NCBI GenBank assembly: GCA_029378245.1
Contig: JARKIF010000006.1
Span: 372,001 to 436,000, forward strand
From: Roridomyces roridus
Taxonomy: Eukaryota; Basidiomycota; Agaricomycetes; Agaricales; Mycenaceae
Length of the DNA: 64,000 nt
Reading direction: 5' to 3'
The position numbers were made by a program, and so were the translations under genes. The number at the start of each line of letters is the position of its first letter. Within the stretch, counting starts at the first letter, position 1. Positions 21,048-32,660 of the stretch are shown piece after piece. A model generated the notes under the pieces. That model saw only the letters and a program-made list of their open reading frames with translations, was not told the DNA's origin and searched no databases.

Positions 21048-22331
21048 TCACCCCTGCTCCGACTCGGAATACGCCGGCGGCGCAGGAGAGTAAGTATGCA
21101 CTCGCAGCGGCATCGACTTTTCTACCCGTCGTTGCCCAGGCCCAGGCCCAGGTGGCGTAGCATGAGACGGTCGGGGGCTGACAATATTCATCCCCCCGCT
21201 CCCGCTCCCCGATGCGAAATCACGATCGTGGTCTGGATCCGAGTCCCCAACATCCGAGTCGCGATCTCGCGAGTGGCCATGGGAAGTGTACCCGCCGTAA
21301 GAGCTCTCAGCGTCATGGTACGCATCATGCGACATACGGAGTAACGGACCCGTCGAGGCATCCGACATGGTGGGCACGTGCGTTGCCCGACCGTAACCGT
21401 TGGACGGAGGAGTATGTGCGCTGGCAGGGTGGGCGACGAACGGTGTCGGCGCAGGGAGGTACGGATGGGCAGCCTCCCACTCGTCCTGGTCTAGAATGTT
21501 ATTGATGTTCGTAAAGGTAAGACGCTTGTTCGTGCGGTTGCGTCGTCGGAGGATGCAGAGGGCTGTGATGAGGGCGGCGAGGAGAGCCGAGGCGCCGAGG
21601 GCGGTGCCGATTCCGATGGCGATTGCGTTGTTGCTTTTGGATGGGGTAGCGGAAGGACTGGGGGATGTGGAGGGGTGAGAGCTCTTCGATGAGGGATGTG
21701 CGGAGGAGGAGGAGGGTGAAGAGGGTGGAGGTAAGCCGTCGTCCGTCGTGTAGCTTTTGACATCTCAGATGATATCTCGGAAAAGTGAGACAAACACGCA
21801 CATGAATCCATCCGAGATGATAACTCCCCCATTAGCCGCGACAGGAGACATACTGAGCACCACACTGTGTGTAGTGTTGCTGAGCCCCGTCGCCGACCAC
21901 GCAACGGAGAAATCCGCGGATTCAGACCCACCAGGCGGGGTAGGCGTCGCATCTGGGTCGGTGAGGTTGACGAGAACGCTCTGCCCGCCATCGAGCGTGA
22001 TCACCGTGCTGACGGCGTACGGCCATCGCGGAGCGAGGTAGTATACAGCTACCCCTGTGATCCACATTTGAGCAAGTAGGCGATTAACGGGACTCAGGCA
22101 CGCACCAGTAAAGTTGAGAACCGCATTCGACGCAGGGTCAGAGCTAACCGAATGACTCCCCCCGAAATCCAAACCAGATCTCAGCCCGCTCTCCCAACTG
22201 CTCTGCGGCCGATACGTTATCAAAGAGTCGGTGTCGTCCAGAGAGACATTGTGTTGAACGGCAGCCGCAAAGTGAAAGAAGAAGAAACGCAGGGAGAGAA
22301 GAACGAAAGGGCGGGAGCGCAACATGGGCAC
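21048..22331 (-). CDS. secreted/single-pass membrane protein with beta-sandwich-like ectodomain, 394 aa
   Basis: Exons 22331-22106, 22054-21802 and 21753-21048 join in phase (1185 nt). Signal peptide PFVLLSLRFFFFHFAAA, then HNVSLDDTDSLITYRPQ, the start of an ectodomain with ITGVAVYYLAPRWPYAVS-like strands, a DGGQSVLVNLTDPDA turn and NTTHSV glycosylation sites. A Ser/Pro-rich linker leads to the transmembrane helix NAIAIGIGTALGASALLAAL with a basic stop-transfer (RRRNR). The cytoplasmic tail is Pro/Ser/Asp-rich and ends in SESEQG. This domain arrangement is common in agaricomycete orphan membrane proteins, and the fold is inferred to be a galactose-binding-like beta sandwich. A function in wall or surface sensing is speculation. 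Paralogous in plan to the 24646-25947 gene. Confidence 0.82.
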
Positions 22332-23708
22332 TTAGAGGAAGGAGGGCGCTGGCTGGGGCAGCGCGGGAGTGAGGGGGAAGAAGAAAGAGGAGTGGGCGTC
22401 AGCGTCCCTTCAATCATCTCCACCGGTGACATTTAGGAGGCTGTGCTTCGAATTCCCGCCATAGCATATTGCCGGCAGGCACCCACTCCAGTCTCCAAGA
22501 CACCGCTCCCTTGTACTCGTGTCTCGCCCGAGTCTCCCTCCAGAGTCGTCGAAAGCCTCCCTTCCCAATTGATCGAAACTCCCGCATTCAATTCCGGCGT
22601 TACGAGCCCCGGTTTGAGTCACCGCTCGGGACGCGCGCTTCCACCAGTCTAGCTCTATGAGGAGAGAGAGAGAGATAGTGGCGCCGGCGCCCACAAGCCT
22701 AAGGAGGATGGAACGCTGCGGAGACCGAATTCGTGTGAATGGCACCGCCGTCATGTCTGACGTGCTTGCGGCAACGAGGCGAGAAATGTATACTGACCCG
22801 GGGATAAGAATGGCACCAAGATCAGGTTTGCAACGTTAACCGAGCATTTCGATGGGTTGTTGGGAGCCCAGACGAGGAGTACTATAGCGTCGAGTAAAAG
22901 AAAGCACGAGCGGCACTGGCAGCAAACTGGCAGGGCACACAATGATGGCAATGGGAAGTCATATCGGAAGGACACCGTACACGCAGTTACAGTATGGTCG
23001 CACAGACGAGAGGGGTTTTCAGCAAGCGAGGATGATCGATGGCGATGAAGACTTCAGGTCTTCATCCGATGGGTGCATTGTGCAAGTGAGAGTCACAGCC
23101 GGCGCGAAATCAATACAAAGCGGAGAGCCTCAGACAGCCGTTGAGTCGACATGCAGCCAGCAGTGGCAGTTCACAAAGCCCTTTGAGCATCGTCCCGCAA
23201 ACGAGATGGTGGTCGCGAAGAAGCGATGACATCGGTGGATGATGACTCATTGTTTCTCGATTGATCCGGATGCGCACTTTCTTCTCGCCTCCATGGATTT
23301 GCATGGATCCTTCCTTGGAGCAATGGTCCTTGAATCGTGGGTGGCCTGGCTGGACTATACAACTGGTTCAACTCCCCTTGAGTGACCGTCAATCAGCCCC
23401 TTGTCGCCTGCCACACCAGTCAGTCTCTGCTTATATGCTGGGCGTCGTGACCGGATACCTTGGGGCAACTCTCAACGTCAAGGCATTCTCTTCGTCGGTT
23501 CCAATCCCTTAAATCTGACCCTGCATCACTCCACAGACTTCCCCCGAAACGTCGGTCAAACGCAATGGTGCAGACTTTCAAGGTTTTCCTACGCAGAGGA
23601 CTCGCATGATGTCCAGCATATCCCAATCTACGACAATCCCCGGAAAACAAGAGATACTCTTTGACACACCGGCAAACCTCAGATATCTTGCCGCCAGGTC
23701 GTTGGAAT
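22332..23708. other. intergenic, no gene recognised
   Basis: Several short frames without family features. It presumably includes the promoter of the 22331 gene and the 3' region of the 23709 gene. Confidence 0.4.
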
Positions 23709-24239
23709 TCATTGTGGTCCCTGGATCGACCGTACAGTTGGACTCATCGCAAACGACTTCCTATCCCGGTCTCGGTCCATGTCCATCATGTCCTCGCCCT
23801 CTCCCGAATTCGACCGTGCGTCGACAATCGCAAAAACACGCTCCCAACCCTCTTCGGACCGACCCTCCTTTGAATTTGTCCCGCGACGACATGCCCCGTA
23901 CTCTCCTACCGCTCCTCTTTCTCCTGCCTTACTCGCAATTGCAAGCTGACTCTCCGCGTCAAAGATCAAGTCCCGGGAGCCCCCACACGAGAAGAACACC
24001 GTCGCAGCTTCGAGGAGTGTGTACCCCAGGATGAGGACGACGATTAAGATGGGGCGTGCGCCTGTCGCAGCGAAGGGGTCTGGGTCCTCTCCTCCCAATG
24101 AGGGATTCAAAGATAATTCTGGATCGTCACTGCGTTCGAAGGCAAAGAGTTTGACAAGCAGGCAGACGACGCCGAGGATGTAGAGGAGTCGCAGTGTATT
24201 GTGGAATGTGTGGTGGGTCTGGGTCTTTTCTTGGCACAT
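23709..24239 (-). CDS. small two-helix membrane protein, 176 aa (paralogue of 30591-31028)
   Basis: Intronless frame. A short polar N-terminus is followed by HNTLRLLYILGVVCLLVKLF (helix 1), a Glu/Asp-rich extracytosolic or luminal loop, ARPILIVVLILGYTLLEAA (helix 2) and a cytosolic tail rich in Arg/Glu/Asp with RDRDRKSF. It shares FHNTLRLLYILG and YTLLEAATVFF with the gene at 30591 and with a decayed copy at 56040, so this is a local family. No known domain is recognised. It is head to head with the 24646 gene (about 400 bp apart), which would allow a shared promoter. Confidence 0.65.
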   Translation of the reverse strand: MCQEKTQTHHTFHNTLRLLYILGVVCLLVKLFAFERSDDPELSLNPSLGGEDPDPFAATGARPILIVVLILGYTLLEAATVFFSCGGSRDLIFDAESQLAIASKAGERGAVGEYGACRRGTNSKEGRSEEGWERVFAIVDARSNSGEGEDMMDMDRDRDRKSFAMSPTVRSIQGPQ

Positions 24240-24645
24240 GCTGGTGGTTGGTCCCCAGGAGTCGCGGGCGATTTAACCAAGATTTAGCGCGGCTTTGAGC
24301 GGGTTTTGATTTCGTTAACGCCGACTGTGCGGAGATTGTGCGTTCAGGCGTCGAGATGCAAATTTCAAATTTCAAGAGCAAGACATTTTGTGAGCGACTG
24401 GACTTGACTGGAAAGTTGCTGAGGAGGACATGGTGGTGGTCCCCGATCTGGCCTTGTTTGTTCCGCCCGCGTGTCTTCTGCCACCATCATCATGCGACTC
24501 GACTGGAGAACTCCACCGTGGCTTCTCATGCCGTAGCCGTGTCCAGTGACTCCAGTCTATCGCCGCACTCCAAGGCCGCCTCGCTTCTTCCTCGCTTCTC
24601 TCTCCACTTGCTCCCTCCCACCACCTTCCTTCTCTGAGACTGAAA
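24240..24645. other. divergent intergenic region
   Basis: Lies between two divergent membrane-protein genes. Pyrimidine-rich just before 24646 (CTTCCTTCTCTGAGACTG), as in many fungal core promoters. An upstream ATG at 24491 opens a 14-codon frame that ends at TAG. Confidence 0.4.
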
Positions 24646-25947
24646 ATGCCCGTCAAAACCTCCGCGATTCAATTCAACCTCACCGTGGACGACTTTGACT
24701 CGCTCATCACCTACCCAGAGCAGAGCCAGTGGACCACCCCCGACCCATCGGCATCCCCACCAAACCCCGGCCTCGATATCTGGTTCGACAGCACGTACCA
24801 CCGCACCAACGTCTCTGGCGCGTCATTCAGCTTCAACTTCACCGGTGCGTGCCCCCTTGGTCTCCTCTGCCTTGTTGTTGTTCAACTCAAAGTAATATTG
24901 TCCAGGACCGCGAATCTACCTCTACGGCACCTCCGGCCCCGCCTTCGGTTCGTACGCCATCTCCATCGACGGACACAAATCGGAGCACAGCGCACACGCC
25001 TCGGCCAATTCGTCCCGGCATCTGTTATTCAGCTCCGATTGCCTGACATACGCGCCTCACGTCCTCGAGGTGACGAATCTCGGGGCAAAGGCAGCGCACG
25101 AAGGCGGGGATCTACTCATAGATTATTTGGAAGCGGGAGTGGATCTAGTTCCGGCTGGGTACGTGGCAATACTTCTATTGAGAGTTTCTTTCGTCTGATG
25201 CGTGTACATAGAGCGGAATTGACCAACGTCACGTTGCAAGAGTCGGATTCGCGGCTGGTGTATACCGGGAACTGGACTGTGCGTGGTTCTTTGTTATTCG
25301 CAAGACTTGGGATGCTGATTACTCACAGGAAAACGTATTTAACCCCGCTTTTTCGGGGGGCTACTCACGTTACACGAACGACGCAAACGGAACCGTCTCG
25401 CTCACCTTCAACGGTGAGTATCATCTCCAATGAACGAAACGATCAATTCAATCCCGCCAGCCACCGCCATATTCATCTTTGGCGACAAAACCGACCGCCA
25501 CGGATTGTACACCGTCTCGCTCGACTCGCGCCCTCTGCAGACGTTCAACGGCGTCTCGGGGTGCGGCGGTGCTTTTGCGCATGCGTGTGAAAAAGACAAT
25601 ACGCTCGCGTTCTTTGCGGCGAATTTGGATGCAAGGGAGCATCGGGTGACGGTGACTAATGTGCCTGGAGAGCTTGGGGCGTATTTTGGTGAGTTCTTGA
25701 TGTGTCGAGGTTGCGCGAGGTGTTTACTAAGTATAATGATGTAGATTTGGACGCGATTGTGTTGACTGAGATCTCGACGTACCTGCCTGCACCTCGAACT
25801 CATGGACGAGGACTTGTAGCGAGATCTCTTTTCGGTGGGGAGCAAGCTGCCGTCGCCGACCTATCCTTCGTTGGGCTCTCAGCCTCTTTGGCTATGGTCC
25901 TTTTCTTTGTCTTGTTCGGGGCGCTCCGTCGTCTTGGTCGGTACTAA
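24646..25947 (+). CDS. membrane-anchored protein with two beta-sandwich-like modules, 344 aa, 6 exons
   Basis: Exons 24646-24844, 24906-25158, 25212-25278, 25329-25413, 25461-25688 and 25745-25947 are phase-consistent (1035 nt). The N-terminus reads NLTVDDFDSLITYPEQSQW, the same opening as the 22331 gene. PRIYLYGTSGPAFGSYAISI and FIFGDKTDRHGLYTVSLDS mark two repeated strand-turn-strand modules, each with a Cys pair nearby (CLTYAPH; CGGAFAHAC). The C-terminal helix VGLSASLAMVLFFVLFGAL ends in RRLGRY, so it is a type I or tail-anchored membrane protein. No signal peptide precedes the chosen ATG; a spliced upstream exon carrying one is likely and was not found. Ligand unknown. Confidence 0.78.
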
Positions 25948-26903
25948 TTCTCGACTGTATGTAGATTCCCGTTCAAAGCGACAGTGGTGTCTGATATGAT
26001 CTCGGGGCAAGTATCCCGGGACGAGCTTGTTCGAGAGCAACGTGCCGCGTGCAGAGATCTTCCTTCGTAGGTCCCATCGAGGCAGCCTTTTTGAATGCCG
26101 AGCGAATGGTCGTCTTCGGTAGTGCGGCCCGGGTGTCCAATGTCCAAACGTCAATCGTGCCCTGGCGGCCCGGTCCGTCAGACTTCGATGATAGATTTTG
26201 AATTGCTCCACCGGCACGCCCGCGGTCACTGGAGTCTCGACCGAGGATCGCCCAGTGCCCAGACATTGAGCTATTTGGGTCCAAGATTAATGAATGGGTA
26301 TCCTCTGAGTCTATGTGGCGCACCGAGGTCTAATTTTCATTTGACATGTCAACCACCACTGGCTTGAAATTGTCCCAACCACCTCAACTGGACTATAGCC
26401 ATGCAAGGGACTTCGCGCCGATTGAGCCGTGGCCAGACTCGCTCATAGGTGAGAAGCAGGTATTGGGGAAGCATCCGAGGTCTATTCCTGTCAGGAATCG
26501 TAGTTATATAAAGTCTCAGAGTCGGCGCATTCCGATGTCAAGATGCCTGTACTCTGAACAACAATCTCCAGCGATCCTCCGTGTAATATGCCTATAGGAC
26601 AGTCTTGGCATGGTCTTGGCAGTCTAATATTGCATACTTCCACCAGGAGCCACATTGATGTCCGTATTCATGCGTCGTGCAGATCGTCGGGGTCCCAGAG
26701 TTTCCTGACCTTCGTTCTATGGGGCATGCAGTCAACTTGGCCCACGTATCGGTGAGTAGTTACTGTTAAATAATCACTACAACTTGACTATGTTTTCCCG
26801 GTCCTATTGCTCGTGGTAGCAGATGTTCGGTTGTTTTTGTCGCACTTGCATCCATCCAATGAGCCACACTTCAACGGCAAACGGGCAGAATCTCCGCACA
26901 GGC
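25948..26903. other. intergenic, no gene recognised
   Basis: Short frames only. Ends at the AGGC target-site copy (26900-26903) of the next element. Confidence 0.4.
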
Positions 26904-26934
26904 CACTGTGGGAAGTAGAAGAACTTGCATGTAG

Positions 26935-27185
26935 TTCCTCAAAAACACTTGGATGTAGTTCCCGAGGTAATAGCCTATAGTGCTTTGAGGTACTCAATCC
27001 AAGTTCCTGTGTGCAGAAAACCAGCTGCATATGAGTGCCTCAAGGAACTCAGTCCGAGTGCTTCAAGGAACTCGGTCTGAGTTCCCCGAGGAACTCACAT
27101 GCAGTACCAGGGACTGCATCTGAGTGCCTGGGTACTACATCTCAGTTCTTTCCGCACTCAGTGCTAGTTCCCGGGTACTCATACG
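26935..27185. repeat. left subterminal array of AGTTCC/GAGGAACTC words
   Basis: At least eight degenerate copies in both orientations of a word near CAAGGAACTCGG and GAGTTCCCGAGG, spaced about 20-30 nt. The same word recurs at 30290-30490. Confidence 0.7.
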
Positions 27186-27310
27186 TATACTGCAATGATC
27201 TACCAAAATACATATATGGATAATGACAAGGACCGAGAAAAGACGAGAATGCGGCACAATCAGATTATCTGGGTCATGTGAGGACAAATTCGGCTGACGC
27301 GGATTAATCT

Positions 27311-28975
27311 TCACCTCGGCCGGTTGCGCGCACAATAAATGAGGTTGAAGTTGTCCTGGGTGGGAGTTTGAGACGAAGAGAACAGGCCGTCGGTGGAAAA
27401 GCGGAGGGCGGCATGTCGGAGTGCGTCGTTGGCGAAGGGGAACACAAGAACCTGCAGTTTTGAGGTCAGTAAAACAACATCTGTATGGAAAAGAAGAGAA
27501 CATACGACGCCGTTGATCGGATGTCCGCTGGTGCCGGTGCTGCCGCGGCGCCGGCCGGTAGGTAAGTCGAGGACGCTAGGGAGACATTGGGAGGAAGAAG
27601 ACGGGAGGGAATGAAGGGCATGCCGTCGAGAGGCTCGGTGGGTCGAATGAACTTCGAAGGAGCGAGCGTTGGGCGCTGACGGTGAATACTGTGAATTTGA
27701 GATGCAAAGACGCTGCGAAAGCGATGAATGAGATTATCCCAAGAAGAAAATGAGAGAGAGTGGGACGTACATTCAGCACAGATCCGGAGACATCGATTGA
27801 TATCGCTGAATAAGGCGGTGAGCGGATTGGGTTGGGTGGATACACACGCAACGAGGTTTTCTCCATCCAGCCGTCACGGACCCAGGTGCGTGTGCCAATG
27901 CGCTTCGCGGGTGAGTGTTACTGTAACGCATACATCCCTGATCAGCGGGGGTGACTTTCGCGTTGTGGCGGACCAGTCGCACGGCGAGCTGTGCGTCGAG
28001 GCGTCGAGGAGCACCACGGAGGGGCTACGGTCAGTGGTTTAGTAAAGAGCATAGAAAGTTGAAACAACAGCACACGCACGTACAGCTGACCTTTCCATCT
28101 CGGTGCGGGGACGTCCAAACCGTGGTCGTGGAAGCGCCAAGGCGGCCGTACGAGTCAGAGGAGAAGGATGGGGTACTGTATAGTCATTTAATGGAGTGGA
28201 GAGGACGATTGGAGCGAGGGAGAGGCACACACGCAGTTGTTTTGGCGTCACGACAGTCGACATGCCAGTCCACGCAAACGAAGGCGCAGAGCAGCGTGCA
28301 GTCCGGAGGAGGAGGGTTAGATACTGTACTGTCGTTTGGTGGAGTCCATACGAGATCTGGAACGAAGAAAAGCGGGTACGGCATCGATCTTGCGTGACGG
28401 CACGCGCGACGTGCCAATCCCCAAAACGGGGGGACGAGGAGCGTCGTGCATGACGGGGCGAGTTGGAGAACATTGCAGGCTGTCAATGGGGTCGTTAGAT
28501 GCAGAGTCTATAACAAGGAAGAGGGTCCACGGACCTGCTCTGCAGAGGCGCCCCCAAAAAGACGAATGGCCATCACGGTGAGAGCGACGCACTAGGCGGA
28601 GTACATGGAGGATACTGGGACGTCGTCCGGAAGCGAGTGAAGGCTGGGACACAGGAAGAGAGCGCAGGCGTTGACGCTCGAGGTCTTGGCAGAAGAGTCC
28701 GCAACGTGCAATATAGCTGCGTTCCTACGTAGTGTGAGGAGGTGCGAGCGACGCTGGAGGCAGCAGGAATGTGCCTATCCGGCTGGTTAGCTGTGAATGA
28801 GGAGGGGAGAGAGTAGCACGCACCTGCACTCGCGCGATGTCTCCAGCATCGCCACGCCGCCGACGACACCAAGAGCGTTGATAAACAGTGGAGCAGGATG
28901 CTGAGGGAGAGGATTGGATGACCTAGATACGTGTTTGAGTCGAGCAGAGGCCAGGATACTCGACATCCCTGTCAT
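27311..28975 (-). other. unresolved gene-like stretch inside the CACTG element
   Basis: Minus-strand frames with many potential GT-AG splice sites, e.g. a possible first exon at 28969 onward reading NALGVVGGVAMLETSREC with a GTGCGT donor. A last exon at about 27440-27311 could read FPFANDALRHAALRFSTDG and stop at the TGA complementary to 27311-27313, but a second frame there is equally open. I could not build one consistent multi-exon model and recognise no family. It may be a captured host gene, a transposon gene or non-coding DNA. Confidence 0.25.
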
Positions 28976-30289
28976 TCTCGATGAGCTTCAAACGGGGCCC
29001 ATACTGGGACCATCTGGAGTGGAGTCGGACTAAAAGCAGCAAGGGGCGTCGTAGACCATCAATATCGACTACCAGAGCGAACGGGATGGCCATCGGGATG
29101 GACGATGGCACGCGATGAGCGGGATGGTGACGGTGATGGTGAGATTCGACGCCATCACGTGAACACATCACGCCCGTGTAAGTCGCTGTTACTCGTGGCT
29201 CTATTGGGCTCGCTCGAAGTACACGGATAACCCTAGATCTACGCGTGAAGAATTAATAAAATTGGAGCATCTCGCGTCCTGATACGATTAGTCGTCCCTC
29301 GGAGCATCAGAATACGACTCATTTTTCGAGTCTCGACGCGTGCTACATTTGTCACTTGTGCATCAAAGCTGGCTCAACCGGCCCCTTTGAAGAGTTCAGA
29401 GAGGGGTTCATTTGGTACAATTGCCTTTGTCTTCCTCGCTGAGTCTCGACATTCAATATACAGAATGGACGGAATGTGTCATAAAACACCAAGACCTTCT
29501 CACCGACCGGCCAGCTGCGTGTCCGACCTCCAGACGCAGGAGGGAGTCAAGAGGGTGCGTCTAAGAGAGGTTCAACACGTCCAATGTGTTCCACTGAAGG
29601 TCAGAAAGATATTCTCACTCGTAGAGGGAGCCGGATGAGGAAGGCCACAAATTGGGCCAGAGATATTGGCGACGAGATCTTCCTAGTAATACAAAAGTCG
29701 GTTTCAATCCGAAGCTTCAATCGGGTGACGGAAACTCTTGGATCCAGTCAGAAACGGCCAGTGCATCAATAGGCCGAGCTCCTCACCATATGCATGGCGG
29801 TCCAATGACGTGTTTTCGAATTCATCCGGGCATGATCTGGTAACCAAATGGCACAGGAGTCGTGGCGGCGACGACATCCGAGGAGACGAGGCCGAAAGAC
29901 AGATGATGGCCAGCACTACGTTGATCCGAAATTGTTAAGTTCATAGAAGCTGATTGAAAGGTTGAATCAAGAACGTTGCCGGTTGGTTGCCGTGATCCTG
30001 ATTCCTGACCCGGAGAACACAGCATGTATATTGCTTGCGTGCTCGTAGCGAATCGGCATGTCAGCCGAGTGTGATCCGAAAATGATGCGACAAGGGGATT
30101 ATTGATTGACCGTCTGCATAACCTCCCATTTCGGCGCAATCAGCTACCCCCTATAGGCTTTCTCGTTTCTATCCCTGAAAGCAGTTCATAAACCGTGAGT
30201 TGGCTGTCCTGAGCTTGATTTGTGCATCATATTGCCCACCAAATCACTGTGACTCGCGGGCTGCTAAAAACCTGACAGTAATATACCTG
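28976..30289. other. interior of the CACTG element, right part
   Basis: No gene recognised. Base composition is more AT-rich than in neighbouring host genes. Confidence 0.35.
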
Positions 30290-30490
30290 AGTACCATCTA
30301 GGAACTCGGCCATAGTTCCTCGGAAAATAGTTCCCCGCAGGCACTCACTTGTAGTTCCTCGAACTTGCTCATTTGTGAGTTCCCGGGAGGGTGCTTGGAT
30401 GTAGTCCCCCAAAAAGCACTCAAAATCTAAGGCCTAAATCTGAGTACCTAAATCTCATAAATAGTGCCTCGGCACTCAGACCAAGTACCT
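30290..30490. repeat. right subterminal array of AGTTCC/GAGGAACTC words
   Basis: Degenerate words such as TAGTTCCTCGGA and TGAGTTCCCGGGAGG in both orientations, matching the left array. Confidence 0.68.
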
Positions 30491-30590
30491 TTACTTCCCA
30501 CAGTGAGGCGGTGTTAAAAGAGTGAAACCCCGGCTCAACTCCGCGTTAAATTGCCTTCTCGCGTACTAGGGCGGTGCACTACTCTGCAGG

Positions 30591-31028
30591 ATGTGCCGCC
30601 ACCAGCCTCAAACCCACCGCATACTCCACAATACACTACGTCTTCTGTACATCCTCGGTCTCCTCTTCCTGCTGTTCCCACTCTCAGTCTTTGCCGAATC
30701 CATTGCCTCCGACGATCCAGATTTGCCTGCTGCTCTGGAAGCAGCCCCGGAGGACCACGACCCTTTGTCAATTGTCGCGACAGACATGCACACACCCCCC
30801 ATCATAATTATCGGCTTCATCCTCGTATATACCCTCCTCGAAGCTGCGACGGTGTTTTTCTGCTGTCGTGGTCTGGGATGCCGGGACTCGCGATCGGGGG
30901 AGGATGATTTGGAGAGCCAACGAGTTGCGTGTGAAGGAGGAGGAGGAGGAGCAGGAGGAGTAGGGGAGTATGGGGCATGTCGATGTACGAAGGAGAAGGA
31001 AGACTCGACTGCGTTGGAGAAGCGTTGA
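30591..31028 (+). CDS. small two-helix membrane protein, 145 aa (paralogue of 23709-24239)
   Basis: Intronless. LHNTLRLLYILGLLFLLFPL is the first helix and looks like a signal anchor. A loop of about 45 residues is acidic (DDPDLPAALEAAPEDHD). The second helix is PIIIIGFILVYTLLEAAT with a Cys-rich border FFCCRGLGC, which could be palmitoylated. The tail is Gly-rich and ends in KEKEDSTALEKR. It shares two helix blocks with the 24239 gene and DLESQRV with the 56040 relic. No family known to me. It begins only 85 bp beyond the right end of the CACTG element, whose insertion may have replaced its promoter. Confidence 0.65.
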   Translation: MCRHQPQTHRILHNTLRLLYILGLLFLLFPLSVFAESIASDDPDLPAALEAAPEDHDPLSIVATDMHTPPIIIIGFILVYTLLEAATVFFCCRGLGCRDSRSGEDDLESQRVACEGGGGGAGGVGEYGACRCTKEKEDSTALEKR

Positions 31029-32660
31029 CGGGATTGGACATGGGCTCTGGGGTTTTTTTTCTTTCTTTGGGATCAATTTTGGGATGAATCCATTGTCGCG
31101 GGTCAGTAAGCCGATTCAGCTGTAGGCGGCGTGAGAAGGTGTGTTGAGGAGGAGAACTTGATGAAATGTGTAGACGAATTGCTCGCACAGATGACGCCAG
31201 CGTGGGATGTGAGTTCGAGCGCGCTCAACGTCCTAGCTGCGCAGGAAAATCCTTGCGCGTCTTCAGAAGCGGTGGGCATACTGCCATGAATTGGATCAGA
31301 GGCTTGAGCGCACTCGGCTGGTTTCTGCTGAGGACGTAACTCTTTATTCAGAGAATCTCTCCGTCCCTCTTCGATTGGCAGTTATCAGAGTTTGGCAGTT
31401 GTGTTGACCTAGAAGTTGCCTACTTACAGGTTGTAGATGTCTCGAGTTGAAGGAGGGGATTTGCGAGCGTAGGACAATGCCTCTGAAGGCTAGCCGCCAG
31501 GCTAATATTCTCAGTTCACTGTGGGCTGATTAGCGATTCTTGGGCCTGTGTGGATCTCGTTCGATCCGGGATTGAACCATAGTGCTGGAGTCGATCACAC
31601 TTTTTTCGCACTAGGACCTAGCCAAGCGACTTGCTGACTTGATTCCACCCCCGCTTTTGGCCGTCGCCACCCGCTGGGATTTCGTGGTTGAAAAGGTAGG
31701 CTTGGGATGTGAACGTGGCCGCGTAGCTGAACGGTTACCTAATAGCGGACTCGGCTGGTTTCCGTTCGTCATTTATGACACGGCGCAGGGAGTAAGTAAT
31801 ATAATCCTGATACTTTCAATTACACAACGGAATGAGCGGAGTTCTTGTACTTAGACAAGAAGAGATCACTTGGAGTTGGTCGACTGCACCTCGACTGCAC
31901 TGGATTGATGGTGCCCTTGGATACCGCCCCACCAAAAGGCCATTCGGTCATGTGCCCCCCGGTACGCGGCCGCCGCGCTCACAATCTTCGCGCGGTGTCT
32001 ATAGACTCGAAGACTCCAGTGATGTGATGCCAATTTGAATGAATATTACAGCCGAAACGAAGACTCCGCCCTCATGCATATCAGACGCCGAGATCACCCG
32101 TGGCTGGCGATTCCGAGGATCGTCGCAACCATATAAACCCAGCAGAGTCGGAGCGAGGTGTTGAGCTAATAGTCCGCTTGCAGAAAACGCGACGAGAATG
32201 GCTCCAAAGTCACAGAAGAGCTGTGATGAACTCATCATGAACGAACGTTTCTCGGGGGGTATTGTGTCAGAGCCAAACGTCGCGGAGGTGGTCAAGCTCG
32301 CACGTGAGGGTCCAGGGCAAGCCAAGGAGTATTGTGACCTAATGTGTCACGTTGATCGCCGATCACTTCCGCTTCGCCACCTTCTCACCTGCCTTGCACC
32401 CTGCCCGCCATGACCTCTCAGCGCTGTAAGGATGCATCCCAAGCAGCATGCAGGCTTATCCGTTAGCGACACATCGTGGGAGGTGGCTACCAGCTCCACC
32501 CAGATAGGTAATCTTCGTCGTCATTCGTCAGTGGAGCATCTGCGCGCGTGTCGACCGGCAATGGCTTTGGAGTGGAAAAAAAGAGTGAAAGAGATTCTAT
32601 TCGCCGTCCGCCACTCTCACCTTTTCCCTTCCTTCCACTCTCTAATCTTTACCACTCAAC
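31029..32660. other. intergenic with tRNA-like repeats
   Basis: No gene recognised; the frame 32198-32413 has no family features. A Pol III-like unit is present at about 31485-31610 (GGCTAGCCGCCAGG, then CTCGTTCGATCCGGGA, then an ACTTTTTTCGCAC run). Another A-box-like TAGCTGAACGGTTACC lies at about 31725. Confidence 0.4.

Larger units (their letters stand above)
26904..30505. mobile_element. 3.6 kb CACTG-ended DNA element with 4-bp TSD and subterminal arrays
   Basis: Left end CACTGTGGGAAGTAGAAG at 26904; right end is the inverted form, finishing CCCACAGTG at 30505 (14 bp perfect, then a further imperfect AAGNACTTG). AGGC flanks both ends (26900-26903, 30506-30509). Inside each end lies an array of AGTTCC/GAGGAACTC words (about 26935-27185 and 30290-30490) that would bind a transposase repeatedly. 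The CACT start and subterminal arrays suggest the CACTA (EnSpm) superfamily, but a 4-bp duplication is unusual there (2-3 bp normally). No transposase motif found, so non-autonomous. The interior includes a gene-like minus-strand stretch. Confidence 0.68.
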
